8,007 nucleotides of DNA, from contig JALSSG010000219.1 in assembly GCA_026984355.1 (NCBI GenBank), forward strand, positions 1-8,007. Reading direction: 5' to 3'. Made by a program: the position numbers and the translations under genes. Shown piece after piece: positions 1 to 6,709 of this stretch (position 1 is its first letter; every line of letters starts with the position of its first letter). This DNA is from Hydrogenothermaceae bacterium. Its GTDB lineage: Bacteria; Aquificota; Aquificia; Aquificales; Hydrogenothermaceae. The notes beneath the pieces were generated by a model that was not told the DNA's origin, did not search any database, and saw only the letters and a program-made list of their open reading frames with translations.

Positions 1-3
1 TGT

Positions 4-54
4 CAAATTTTAAATCTCATAGAAATCTCAACAGATTTCAAAGGTTAAAATTTG
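4..54. repeat. Nested inverted repeat (two-tier hairpin)
   Basis: The outer arms are CAAATTTTAA (4-13) and TTAAAATTTG (45-54), a perfect 10-bp match. Inside them GAAATCT (22-28) and AGATTTC (33-39) form a perfect 7-bp stem with a CAAC loop. The two stems are separated by an asymmetric internal loop of 8 and 5 bases. No T-run follows on either strand, so it does not look like an ordinary intrinsic terminator. Both stems are A/T-rich, so chance cannot be excluded. Confidence 0.45.
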
Positions 55-98
55 CAAAAATACAATAAATATCAATCATTTACCAAAATCTGCATCAT

Positions 99-125
99 TT
101 TATAGTCTATCGTTATTCTCTACAA
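99..125 (-). promoter_or_regulatory. Possible leftward promoter
   Basis: On the minus strand TATAAA (99-104) matches five of six bases of a -10 box. TTGTAG (120-125) lies 15 bases upstream; shifting the -35 to TTTGTA gives 16. The spacing is short and the -35 poor. If real, it would transcribe toward the left edge, putting the nested hairpin at 4-54 in the leader of an unseen gene. In DNA this A/T-rich such matches occur by chance. Confidence 0.2.
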
Positions 126-220
126 ATTCGAGCATCTTACAATCCATTACTTACAATAACAAAAGCACACAACCGTTTTCTTAAATCTGTAAGATACTCA
201 TTTTATTAGAAATTGTAAAA

Positions 221-246
221 TCTCAATTAGAAGGATTTAATTGAGA
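221..246. repeat. Perfect 9-bp inverted repeat beyond the ccsB terminator
   Basis: TCTCAATTA (221-229) and TAATTGAGA (238-246) are exact reverse complements around an 8-base loop. On the minus strand the second arm is followed by TTTTACAATTT, so it could act as a backup terminator behind the stronger hairpin at 251-280. A protein-binding site is the alternative. The stem contains only three G/C pairs, so it would be weak at high growth temperature. Confidence 0.4.
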
Positions 247-250
247 CTAA

Positions 251-280
251 ATAAAAAAGGAGCGAAAAGCTCCTTATTTA
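251..280 (-). terminator. Intrinsic terminator of ccsB
   Basis: Read on the minus strand, AAGGAGC (269-275) pairs perfectly with GCTCCTT (257-263) around a five-base loop. It is followed directly by a T-rich tail, six T at 253-258 and then ATTTAG. The flanking A and T bases can lengthen the stem. It begins 11 bases after the ccsB stop codon, the usual place for Rho-independent termination. On the plus strand the tail has far fewer T, so leftward termination is favoured. Confidence 0.85.
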
Positions 281-286
281 CTGATA

Positions 287-1411
287 TTACTCAGTTGCAT
301 AACTATGAAGACCCGGGAAGTACAGATTTACACCAAAATAACAGATTAAAAGCATTATAAAACCAGCTACCACTATCCATGCAGCAGTTTTACCCTGCCA
401 TTTACCAATAGTTCTACCATGAATATAAGCTGCAAAAAATAACCACACTATTAAAGCCCAGTTTTCCTTAGGATCCCAGCTCCAATAGCTTCCCCATGCT
501 TCATTTGCCCAAGCACCACCCAAGATTATTGCAGCAGTCCAGATAGGGAATGATATAGCTACAGCTTTTAAAGTAACATCAGATAAAAGGTTTTTTGATG
601 GAAGGTATTTTGCAACAAATTTTAACGTGTATGTAGCAAAGTAAATAAATATCATTAAGACAGTTAGGAATATTACTCCAAGAAACATTGTTTTTAAATC
701 TTTTGCACCGTTTAGAACCAAATAACCAAGAGGAATCAAGGCTGCTAATGATATTAAAAACCCTATGATATGCAATGTTGAAGTTTTTGCGTTTTCATTC
801 TCTTTTATTAGATATGCAAAAGCAGCACCAAAAGCTACAGTAAATCCAGCATATCCCAGAAAAGAAGCCAAGACGTGTATATAAAGCCAATAACTTCTAA
901 GAGCTGGAACAAGCGGACTGATTTCTGTGTTAAATTTGTGTCCCCATATAATTAAAAAAGCTATTACTGGTATTACAAAAGTTCCTATCACTTTTGTTTT
1001 AAATTCTTTTTCTATAAACATATAAACAGCTACTGCAAGCCATGGGAAAAACATAAGAGACTCATAAAGGTTAGACCATGGTGGGTGGAAAATCCCAAGC
1101 TGATAAGATTCTATTCCTCTAATAAACAATCCTGCAGATTGAATGACCCAGGCTGTAAAGGTAACCAGACTTGCCAACTTACCTATCTTTTCATTTTTTA
1201 GCATTGTATGAACAATATAAAGAGCAGCAGCTAAAGCATATACGGCTCCACTTATCTGGAATACTAAAACATTGCCAAATTTATGAGTTAAAACAGCTGT
1301 ACTTGTAATAACTGCTATTATTCCAAGAATTACTAAGGAAACAAATATTCCTTCTAAAAAGGAGCTTTTTGACTTTATGGAAATAGTAGTTACCTGCGTT
1401 TGAGACTGCAT
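287..1411 (-). CDS. ccsB: Cytochrome c biogenesis protein CcsB (CcsA/ResC family)
   Basis: A 374-residue polytopic membrane protein of System II cytochrome c maturation. With its ResB-type partner it carries haem across the cytoplasmic membrane and presents it for attachment to CXXCH motifs of apocytochromes. Diagnostic features are the tryptophan-rich WWD haem-handling segment at about 301-318 (W301, W306, W310, W312-D313-P-K-E, W318) and flanking histidines that fit the external haem ligands: H179 in YIHVLASFLGYAGF and H369 in the C-terminal GLHSYA. The PPWSNLYES segment (110-118) is also typical of the family. Hydrophobic stretches near 20-40, 47-68, 82-98, 118-133, 141-156, 176-201, 213-233, 243-262, 283-300, 318-330 and 343-360 imply many membrane spans. 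The ATG is preceded by AGGAGG at a 9-base spacing. Nomenclature varies: this family is called CcsA, ResC or CcsB. No ResB-type partner is in the window. It is the last gene before a strong terminator. Confidence 0.93.
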   Translation of the reverse strand: MQSQTQVTTISIKSKSSFLEGIFVSLVILGIIAVITSTAVLTHKFGNVLVFQISGAVYALAAALYIVHTMLKNEKIGKLASLVTFTAWVIQSAGLFIRGIESYQLGIFHPPWSNLYESLMFFPWLAVAVYMFIEKEFKTKVIGTFVIPVIAFLIIWGHKFNTEISPLVPALRSYWLYIHVLASFLGYAGFTVAFGAAFAYLIKENENAKTSTLHIIGFLISLAALIPLGYLVLNGAKDLKTMFLGVIFLTVLMIFIYFATYTLKFVAKYLPSKNLLSDVTLKAVAISFPIWTAAIILGGAWANEAWGSYWSWDPKENWALIVWLFFAAYIHGRTIGKWQGKTAAWIVVAGFIMLLICYFGVNLYFPGLHSYATE

Positions 1412-1467
1412 AGAACAAAACCTCCTGAAAGGAATGTATTTAAAATACTAAATTTACATTACTTTAA

Positions 1468-1495
1468 TTTATACTATTTATTTTTGTTCAGCAAG
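1468..1495 (-). promoter_or_regulatory. Weak candidate promoter for ccsB
   Basis: On the minus strand TATAAA (1468-1473) lies 16 bases downstream of TTGCTG (1490-1495), which falls in the last codons of the phosphatase gene. The -10 matches five of six consensus bases, the -35 only three. It would give a leader of roughly 50 bases. Read-through from the phosphatase gene 66 bases upstream is an equally good explanation, since no terminator is visible in the gap. Confidence 0.25.
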
Positions 1496-2089
1496 GTGAG
1501 AATCTTCATTTATATATTTTATACTTACATTATTTTTGTTTATTTCAATTAAGGAAAGACCTGTGTTCGTGTGCATCATTCCCCATAGATACTCCATTCC
1601 CCAATCTAAAGCTGTACATATAATACCCTGTATAGAACCTCCGTGTCCTACTACGAGAATATTTTCTTCTTTTAAAGATTTTAAATAATTCCAGAAAGAT
1701 TTTATTCTTTCCTCAAATTCTTTTATATCTTCTTGAGATGGAAGTGGACAGGCTACAGGATTTTTTAACCAGTTTTGCCAGTGGTCTAAATTATATGTGT
1801 AAATATGCTCATAAGCTCTTCCTTCCCACTGTCCAAAATGCATTTCTCTAATTCTTTTATCTATCTCTACTTCAACTCCTAAAACATCACCTATAATAAG
1901 GGCTGTTTTGTATGCTCTTTTTAAATCTGAAGAGAATATCCGCTTTATATTTTCTTTTTTTAATCTTTCTCCTGTTAATCTTGCCTGCACTATACCTTTT
2001 GGTGTTAGGTCTGTATCTATATGACCCTGTATTATTTTTTTTGCATTATATTCGCTTTGTCCATGTCTACATAAGAATATTTTTTTCAT
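1478..2089 (-). CDS. Histidine phosphatase (dPGM-like), possibly a phosphoserine phosphatase
   Basis: A 203-residue cytoplasmic enzyme of the histidine phosphatase superfamily. It carries the N-terminal RHG motif (R8-H9-G10) with the phospho-accepting H9, R58 in SSDLKRAYKTA, E82 in IREMHFGQWEG and the second catalytic histidine H149 in VVGHGGS. This is the complete R-H-R-E-H set for phosphomonoester hydrolysis. The substrate is not readable from sequence. Candidates are a cofactor-independent phosphoserine phosphatase (the PspA type known from Hydrogenobacter thermophilus, a member of this superfamily), an alpha-ribazole phosphatase, or a broad sugar-phosphate phosphatase. I prefer the ATG at 2089: a GGAG lies 5 bases upstream and the motif-bearing N-terminus starts there. 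An ATG 33 bases further upstream would add an unlikely extension. The start overlaps the stop of the upstream acetyltransferase by four bases (ATGA), implying translational coupling. Confidence 0.87.
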   Translation of the reverse strand: MKKIFLCRHGQSEYNAKKIIQGHIDTDLTPKGIVQARLTGERLKKENIKRIFSSDLKRAYKTALIIGDVLGVEVEIDKRIREMHFGQWEGRAYEHIYTYNLDHWQNWLKNPVACPLPSQEDIKEFEERIKSFWNYLKSLKEENILVVGHGGSIQGIICTALDWGMEYLWGMMHTNTGLSLIEINKNNVSIKYINEDSHLAEQK

Positions 2090-2538
2090 AGTATCTCCAT
2101 TGAAACTGGAACTTCTTTGCATTCATTAAATTTTACACAATGTACGCATTCAGCCCATACTTTTTGTGGAAATTCTGATTTATCTGATATTTTAAATCCA
2201 AGTTTTTCAAAGAACTCTGGAACATAAGTAAGTGCAAAAACTTTTTTTATTCCTAAATCTTTTGCTTCTTCTATACACTTTTGTACTAATGTTTTACCTA
2301 TTCCTTTTTTCTCATGTCCATATACTACAGCAAGGGATTTTATTTCTGCCAAATCTTCCCAATATATGTGTAAAGAACATACTCCAACTATTTCTCCATC
2401 TTTTTCGTAGACAAAAAAATCCCTTAAATTTTCATATATGCTGTGAAGACTACGAGGCAGTAATATACCTTTTAAAGCGTATTGTTGCAGGATTTGAAAT
2501 ATATAAGGTACATCTTTTATTTTTGCTTTTCTAACCAA
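2086..2538 (-). CDS. GNAT acetyltransferase, short ArgA-like N-acetylglutamate synthase
   Basis: A 150-residue single-domain GNAT protein. The acetyl-CoA-binding region is seen at HEKKGIGKTLVQ (about 75-86), a Q/R-x-x-G-x-G/A-type loop followed by a helix. The strand ending in AEIKSLAV (about 64-71) and the FFEKLGFK segment (about 109-116) are also typical. The C-terminal KVWAECVHCVKFNEC pattern resembles the short, stand-alone N-acetylglutamate synthases that replace classical two-domain ArgA in some bacteria and also occur fused to argininosuccinate lyase. If so, it makes N-acetylglutamate, the first step of arginine synthesis. The start is TTG, with AAGGA nine bases upstream; no ATG or GTG lies nearby in frame. 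It is the first gene of a two-gene unit, with the downstream phosphatase overlapping it by four bases. A generic GNAT enzyme of other specificity is the alternative. Confidence 0.8.
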   Translation of the reverse strand: MVRKAKIKDVPYIFQILQQYALKGILLPRSLHSIYENLRDFFVYEKDGEIVGVCSLHIYWEDLAEIKSLAVVYGHEKKGIGKTLVQKCIEEAKDLGIKKVFALTYVPEFFEKLGFKISDKSEFPQKVWAECVHCVKFNECKEVPVSMEIL

Positions 2539-2575
2539 TTTGCTAAATCCTTACTTTGAATTTTACAAAAATAAG

Positions 2576-2604
2576 ATTATAATCCATAAATTTTATTTTT
2601 CTAA
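2576..2604 (-). promoter_or_regulatory. Promoter for the acetyltransferase-phosphatase pair
   Basis: On the minus strand a perfect TATAAT (2576-2581) lies 17 bases downstream of TTAGAA (2599-2604), which matches four of six -35 bases and overlaps the stop codon of the preceding gene. Expected initiation is near 2569, giving a leader of about 30 bases before the TTG start. The -10 is centred in a perfect 10-bp palindrome, GATTATAATC (2575-2584), which could be an operator or simply a product of A/T richness. Confidence 0.55.
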
Positions 2605-4415
2605 TTAATTTGAGAATAGCTTTTAAAGATAGAAAATATATCTGTTTTTATGTTTTCTGGTACTGTTTCTTGCTTGAAACAAAGCTGAATACTGCATATA
2701 AAAGCAGTAGTTTGTTTTTGTGGATTATAACCAAGTTTTTGTACTTTCTCTTTATTTTGTTTGTTAACAAATTGAGAAAAATTCCAGAATGGAAATGCAG
2801 TGAAACTATAGTATATAAATTTTTGTTTATCTTCTGGAAAACCAACTATATGAGTTCCAAGTGGTGAATAATGATAAAGATAATATGCTATTGCTGTGTA
2901 AAGATGAAATCCTCTTGGTAAAGAGCTGATTATATTGTCGGCTTTTTGTTTATATGATATTTCATTTTCTAATAAAGCTACAGCATAAAGAACTCTGCAA
3001 AGTCTTGCATTTAAAGAAACTATATCATCAATAAATGATATTCTTTTTATATTAAGTCCTACATCTTCCATATCTGTATATATGCCTATGTTTTTTGAGT
3101 AGTAGAATTTATCTAATATATTGATTAGTTTTTTGATTAGTTTCATGTATTTATAATCTGATGTTATCTCATAAGCTACTAATAAAGCTTCAAGTGAATA
3201 AACCTGTGAGTTTAAATAATATTTATCTATTTTTAAAGAATACTTTATACCTTTATCTGTTAGACTATCTTTTATTATGTTATTTAAAGTAGTTAAGCCT
3301 ATTTTTAAATGTTTAGAGTTTTTGTTGTAGATAGATGAATATAGAAAAGCTTTAGAAGCTAAAGCATTCATAGGAAAATATATAGATTTGTCTATTCTTG
3401 GTGAATATCCTAATGTTTTAATTATTTTTTCTCTTTCTTCTTTTGTTTTTTCGAAGAATTCTTCTCCTGTCATAAGAAGTGTTCCTTTTTCATCAACAAT
3501 ATCAGCTCCCTGCGAGTTATAAAAGTATCCTTTAGAACTATCGTATAATCTTTTTTCCATAAAGGAAATTAATAGATTGGCAAATTTGAGAAAATCTTCT
3601 TTTTCTAAAAAACTGTAAGCATTAAAGTACATTACAGATAAGTCAGCCTGATCTTTTAATAATTTTTCATAATGTGGTTTTGACCAATCGGCTTGTGTAC
3701 CGTATCTAAATATACCTCCTTCTATTTTATCTATTAGATTTGCATAACCATAAAGGGTTTTCTCTAAAAAGTTTTTAACTGGTTTGTTAAATATAGAGTA
3801 AAGCATTAAAAAGTAAGGCAACTCTTCTACAGGAAATTTTGGTGCACCTTTAAAGCCTCCATAATCATTGTCAAATCTTTTTTCTAAAATTTTATATACA
3901 AAGTCAAGATAACTTTTCTTTATATCTTTTTTTGAGGTTATTCTTTGGAATTTTTTAAAATGAACTTCTTTTAACATTTTGTTTCTTTCTACAAACTCTT
4001 TTATATCTTCTTTGGGCATTCTGGCAAATTGAGTAAGGAGTTTTACCATATCCTCTGGTGGAACATATATAGTTCCATATACTATCTCACCATCTGGTGT
4101 TAGAATTACTGTAGAAGGTAGACCACCTTGATTGTACTTTTTGTTTATATCTGGTCTTTCATCAGCATCTACCCTAACTGGTACATAATATTTTTTTATA
4201 AGTTTTATAACAGCTTTATTTCTATAAGTGGTGTTTTCCATAACATTACACCAATGACACCACTTAGCATAAATATCAAGCAGAACTAATTTATCTTGTT
4301 GTTTTGCTAACTTTAATCCTTCTTCAAAGGAATACCAGTGTATCTCTTCAGACTGTTGTTGCTTACAGGAAAATACAAATATCAAAAATATAAAAGCAAA
4401 TGTTAATTTATTCAT
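2601..4415 (-). CDS. Lipoprotein with thioredoxin domain and Spata20/YyaL-like C-terminal region
   Basis: A 604-residue protein. Residues 1-17 are a short hydrophobic signal ending in VFSC, a lipobox-like site that would lipidate C17 and tether the protein outside the cytoplasmic membrane. Residues about 25-135 form a thioredoxin fold with a WCHWC active site (C53, C56), the VDADERPDI motif (82-90) and a likely cis-proline at P100. This combination is typical of the DUF255/Spata20/YyaL family. The family pattern continues with YGGFKGAPKFP (185-195), GGIFRYG (234-240), PHYEKLLKDQA (248-258) and GYFYNSQGAD (297-306), all from the alpha-helical, six-hairpin glycosidase-like part. The length is somewhat below what I recall as usual for the family (roughly 650-700). 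Family members are usually described as cytoplasmic, so a lipobox is noteworthy. The gene starts only four bases after the lepA stop and lacks a strong Shine-Dalgarno, suggesting coupling to lepA translation. Its biochemical role is unknown; a thiol reductase or chaperone-like role outside the membrane is inference. Confidence 0.85.
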   Translation of the reverse strand: MNKLTFAFIFLIFVFSCKQQQSEEIHWYSFEEGLKLAKQQDKLVLLDIYAKWCHWCNVMENTTYRNKAVIKLIKKYYVPVRVDADERPDINKKYNQGGLPSTVILTPDGEIVYGTIYVPPEDMVKLLTQFARMPKEDIKEFVERNKMLKEVHFKKFQRITSKKDIKKSYLDFVYKILEKRFDNDYGGFKGAPKFPVEELPYFLMLYSIFNKPVKNFLEKTLYGYANLIDKIEGGIFRYGTQADWSKPHYEKLLKDQADLSVMYFNAYSFLEKEDFLKFANLLISFMEKRLYDSSKGYFYNSQGADIVDEKGTLLMTGEEFFEKTKEEREKIIKTLGYSPRIDKSIYFPMNALASKAFLYSSIYNKNSKHLKIGLTTLNNIIKDSLTDKGIKYSLKIDKYYLNSQVYSLEALLVAYEITSDYKYMKLIKKLINILDKFYYSKNIGIYTDMEDVGLNIKRISFIDDIVSLNARLCRVLYAVALLENEISYKQKADNIISSLPRGFHLYTAIAYYLYHYSPLGTHIVGFPEDKQKFIYYSFTAFPFWNFSQFVNKQNKEKVQKLGYNPQKQTTAFICSIQLCFKQETVPENIKTDIFSIFKSYSQIN

Positions 4416-4419
4416 TGTT

Positions 4420-6222
4420 CTATTCTACTTTTAAAATACTTAAGAATGCTTCCTGTGGAAGTTCTACCTTACCAAACTGTTTCATCCTTTTTTTGCCTTT
4501 TTTCTGCTTTTCAAGAAGTTTTTTCTTTCTTGTTACATCTCCACCGTAGCATTTTGCTAAAACATCTCTTCTTAGAGGTGGTATTTTAGCAGAAGCTACT
4601 ATTTTAGAACCTACAGCAGCCTGTATTCTAACTTCAAAAAGCTGTCTTGGAATTACTTCTCTTAGCTTATCTACAAAGCTTCTTCCTATTCTATAGGCTT
4701 TATCTTTATGTACTATAAAGGAAAGTGCATCTACTGGTTCGCCATTAATAAGGATGTTCATCTTTACAAGTTCGCCTTCTTTATATCCAATAAACTCATA
4801 ATCAAAGGAAGCATATCCTCTTGTAGCTGTTTTTAATTTATCGTGAAAATCAAACAAAACTTCTGCCATTGGGATTTCATATGTTAGTAAAACTGTTTTT
4901 TTGTCAATATACTCAAATCTTTTTTGATACCCTCTTCTTTCTTGAACAAGCTGCATAATTGCTCCAACATATTCAGATGGTGAAATTATACTGGCTTCTA
5001 TATATGGTTCTAATATTTTTTCTATCTTTGTTGGGTCTGGAAATTGGGCAGGATTTCTTATTTCTATCTCTTCACCAGTTTTTAAAACTACTTTGTATAT
5101 AACATTTGGAGCTGTTGTTATTATTTCTACTTCATATTCTCTTTCAAGTCTTTCCTGAACTATTTCCATATGTAAAAGTCCAAGAAAACCACATCTAAAT
5201 CCCATACCAAGAGCAGGTGAAGATTCAACCTCAAATGTAAGTGCAGCATCATTTATAGAGTACTTTTCCAGTGCATCTCTTAGTTCTTCAAATGTTGTGT
5301 CTCCTGTTGGATATACTCCAGCATAAACCATAGGTTTAGCTGGTCTAAAACCTTCAACAGGTTTGTCTGTTGGATTTTGGGCGTCTGTTATAGTGTCTCC
5401 TACTCTTATATCCTTAACATCTTTAATTGCTGCTGCTATATATCCTACATCTCCTGCTTTTAGAGATTTTAAAGGAGTCATTTTAGGCATTTGTGCTCCA
5501 ACTTCTGTAACTTCAAATGTTTTTCCTGTAGACATTAAAAGAATTTCTGTTCCTTTTTTTACTTCTCCATCTATAACTCTTACATAAGCTACAGCTCCAA
5601 GATATGGGTCATAATAAGAATCAAATATAAGGGCTTTAAGTGGCTTGTTTTCATCTCCTTTTGGTGGTGGAATTCTTTTAACTATAGCTTCTAATATATC
5701 CTCTATACCTATTCCTGCTTTCCCTGAAGCTAATATAGCTTCATCTGGGTCAAGACCAAGAATATCTGCTATTTGCTCTTTTATTCTATCAACATCTGCA
5801 GAAGGTAAGTCTATTTTGTTTATAACGGGTATTATCTCTAAGTTTAAATCTACTGCCTGCCAGAATGTAGCAATAGTTTGTGCTTCTATACCTTGAGTTG
5901 CATCTATAAGTAATAAAGCTCCTTCACATGCAGCCAGTGAACGTGATACTTCATATCCAAAATCAACGTGTCCTGGTGTGTCTATTAGATGAAGGGTGTA
6001 TGTATTTCCATCTTTAGCTTTATAGTTAAGTCTTACAGCTTGAAGTTTTATAGTTATTCCTCTTTCTCTTTCTATATCAAGAGTATCAAGGAGCTGGTCT
6101 TTCATCTCTCTTTTTTCTAATGCACCTGTATACTCAATAAGCCTATCAGCAAGGGTTGATTTTCCATGGTCTACATGTGCTATTATTGAAAAGTTTCTTA
6201 TAAACTTTTGTCTACTTTCCAT
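4420..6222 (-). CDS. lepA: Elongation factor 4 (LepA)
   Basis: A 600-residue translational GTPase that acts on the ribosome, with proposed roles in back-translocation and initiation-complex or 30S maturation. All G motifs are present: G1 AHVDHGKST (15-23), G2 RGITI with T57, G3 DTPGH (81-85), G4 NKID (135-138) and G5 SGK (166-168). The LepA-specific C-terminal domain is recognisable by the KCYGGDVTRKKKLLEKQKKG segment (about 556-575) and the basic KKRMK tail, which separate it from EF-G. Length is normal for the family. The ATG overlaps the end of the upstream thioredoxin-lipoprotein gene by 11 bases and is preceded by AAGGAG at a 4-base spacing. In many bacteria lepA is followed by lepB (signal peptidase I); here a thioredoxin-domain lipoprotein gene follows instead. 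Confidence 0.98.
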   Translation of the reverse strand: MESRQKFIRNFSIIAHVDHGKSTLADRLIEYTGALEKREMKDQLLDTLDIERERGITIKLQAVRLNYKAKDGNTYTLHLIDTPGHVDFGYEVSRSLAACEGALLLIDATQGIEAQTIATFWQAVDLNLEIIPVINKIDLPSADVDRIKEQIADILGLDPDEAILASGKAGIGIEDILEAIVKRIPPPKGDENKPLKALIFDSYYDPYLGAVAYVRVIDGEVKKGTEILLMSTGKTFEVTEVGAQMPKMTPLKSLKAGDVGYIAAAIKDVKDIRVGDTITDAQNPTDKPVEGFRPAKPMVYAGVYPTGDTTFEELRDALEKYSINDAALTFEVESSPALGMGFRCGFLGLLHMEIVQERLEREYEVEIITTAPNVIYKVVLKTGEEIEIRNPAQFPDPTKIEKILEPYIEASIISPSEYVGAIMQLVQERRGYQKRFEYIDKKTVLLTYEIPMAEVLFDFHDKLKTATRGYASFDYEFIGYKEGELVKMNILINGEPVDALSFIVHKDKAYRIGRSFVDKLREVIPRQLFEVRIQAAVGSKIVASAKIPPLRRDVLAKCYGGDVTRKKKLLEKQKKGKKRMKQFGKVELPQEAFLSILKVE

Positions 6223-6709
6223 GTTGCTCCTTTTGTTTTTTGTATTTTTCCCATGCTTCTTTTAGAACTTTTCTAAGCTGGTCTTCAGGCATAGCCCCAT
6301 AGATTACAGCATATTTTTTACCTCTATAATCAATAATATAGGTTGTAGGCGTTCCCGGAACAGGAAATCTAACAAAGTTTTTCCTGTTGTTTACGTATTT
6401 AGGAAATGTTGGGTCTGACAGGTCATCTTTATCTCCATCTAAAGCCATTCCAATTATAATAAATTTGTCTTTAAATTCCGGGTCTTGAGTTATGACTTTT
6501 TTTAATATTGGCATTTCTTTCATACAGGTTGTACAGCTATAAGCAAAGAAATTCACTACTATAAGTTTGTCCTTAGGAAGTTGTAAAGGTTTATCATCTT
6601 TTGTCAATAAAATTGCTTTAGCAGTTTCTTTATCAATTTTTACCTGTTCTTTACAACCTATAATAAAAGACAGAAGAAAAAATATAACAAAATAAAAACT
6701 TTTCATCAT
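6212..6709 (-). CDS. TlpA/ResA-like thioredoxin-fold lipoprotein
   Basis: A 165-residue protein with a hydrophobic leader (residues 3-18) ending in the lipobox IIGC, so C19 is probably lipidated and the domain faces the periplasm. A thioredoxin fold of the TlpA/ResA/AhpC-TSA type follows: strand LIVVNFFAYSC, redox pair C59-x-x-C62 in SCTTC, then EMPILKK, and the cis-proline loop PGTPTTYIID with P121. The active-site filling (TT) is unlike the WCHWC of the other thioredoxin-domain protein encoded just past lepA, so the two are not close paralogues. A role in keeping apocytochrome c cysteines reduced, as for ResA, is reasonable given ccsB downstream but is inference. Translation may begin at the ATG at 6709, which overlaps the upstream stop by four bases. 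The next codon (6706) is also ATG and sits at a better distance from AGGAG (6715-6719). Confidence 0.87.
   Translation of the reverse strand: MMKSFYFVIFFLLSFIIGCKEQVKIDKETAKAILLTKDDKPLQLPKDKLIVVNFFAYSCTTCMKEMPILKKVITQDPEFKDKFIIIGMALDGDKDDLSDPTFPKYVNNRKNFVRFPVPGTPTTYIIDYRGKKYAVIYGAMPEDQLRKVLKEAWEKYKKQKEQHGK

Larger units (their letters stand above)
1..250. other. Non-coding left-edge region, rich in inverted repeats
   Basis: No open reading frame of useful length is visible on either strand in this A/T-rich stretch between the left window edge and the ccsB terminator. It holds a nested pair of inverted repeats (4-54), a possible leftward promoter (99-125), two direct copies of ATTGTAAG on the minus strand (136-143 and 150-157), and a perfect 9-bp inverted repeat (221-246). 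It may contain the upstream region of a leftward gene lying outside the window, but that gene cannot be seen. Confidence 0.6.

Noticed and set aside
221..246. Possible single CRISPR repeat or array remnant
   Set aside because: The palindromic unit and flanking sequence look superficially repeat-like, but it occurs once only, with no regularly spaced second copy or cas gene in the window.
1436..1448. Short palindrome GTATTT-A-AAATAC upstream of ccsB
   Set aside because: Only six A/T-rich bases per arm, expected by chance in this composition, and not aligned with a convincing promoter.
2090..2122. N-terminal extension of the histidine phosphatase from an upstream ATG
   Set aside because: It would add eleven residues before the conserved MKKIFLCRHG start and overlap the acetyltransferase by 37 bases. 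The ATG at 2089 has a GGAG at good spacing and a classic ATGA overlap.
2232..2534. Plus-strand reading frame antisense to the acetyltransferase
   Set aside because: Low-complexity Leu/Phe-rich translation, the mirror of a Lys/Glu-rich gene. The minus-strand frame has clear GNAT motifs.
2610..2867. Plus-strand and alternate minus-strand frames within the 604-aa lipoprotein gene
   Set aside because: Both lie wholly inside a long frame whose N-terminal and central parts carry family motifs. Their translations show no domain features.
5363..5896. Two plus-strand frames antisense to lepA
   Set aside because: They lie inside the highly conserved lepA gene, and their Ser/Ile/Thr-rich translations are typical antisense shadows.
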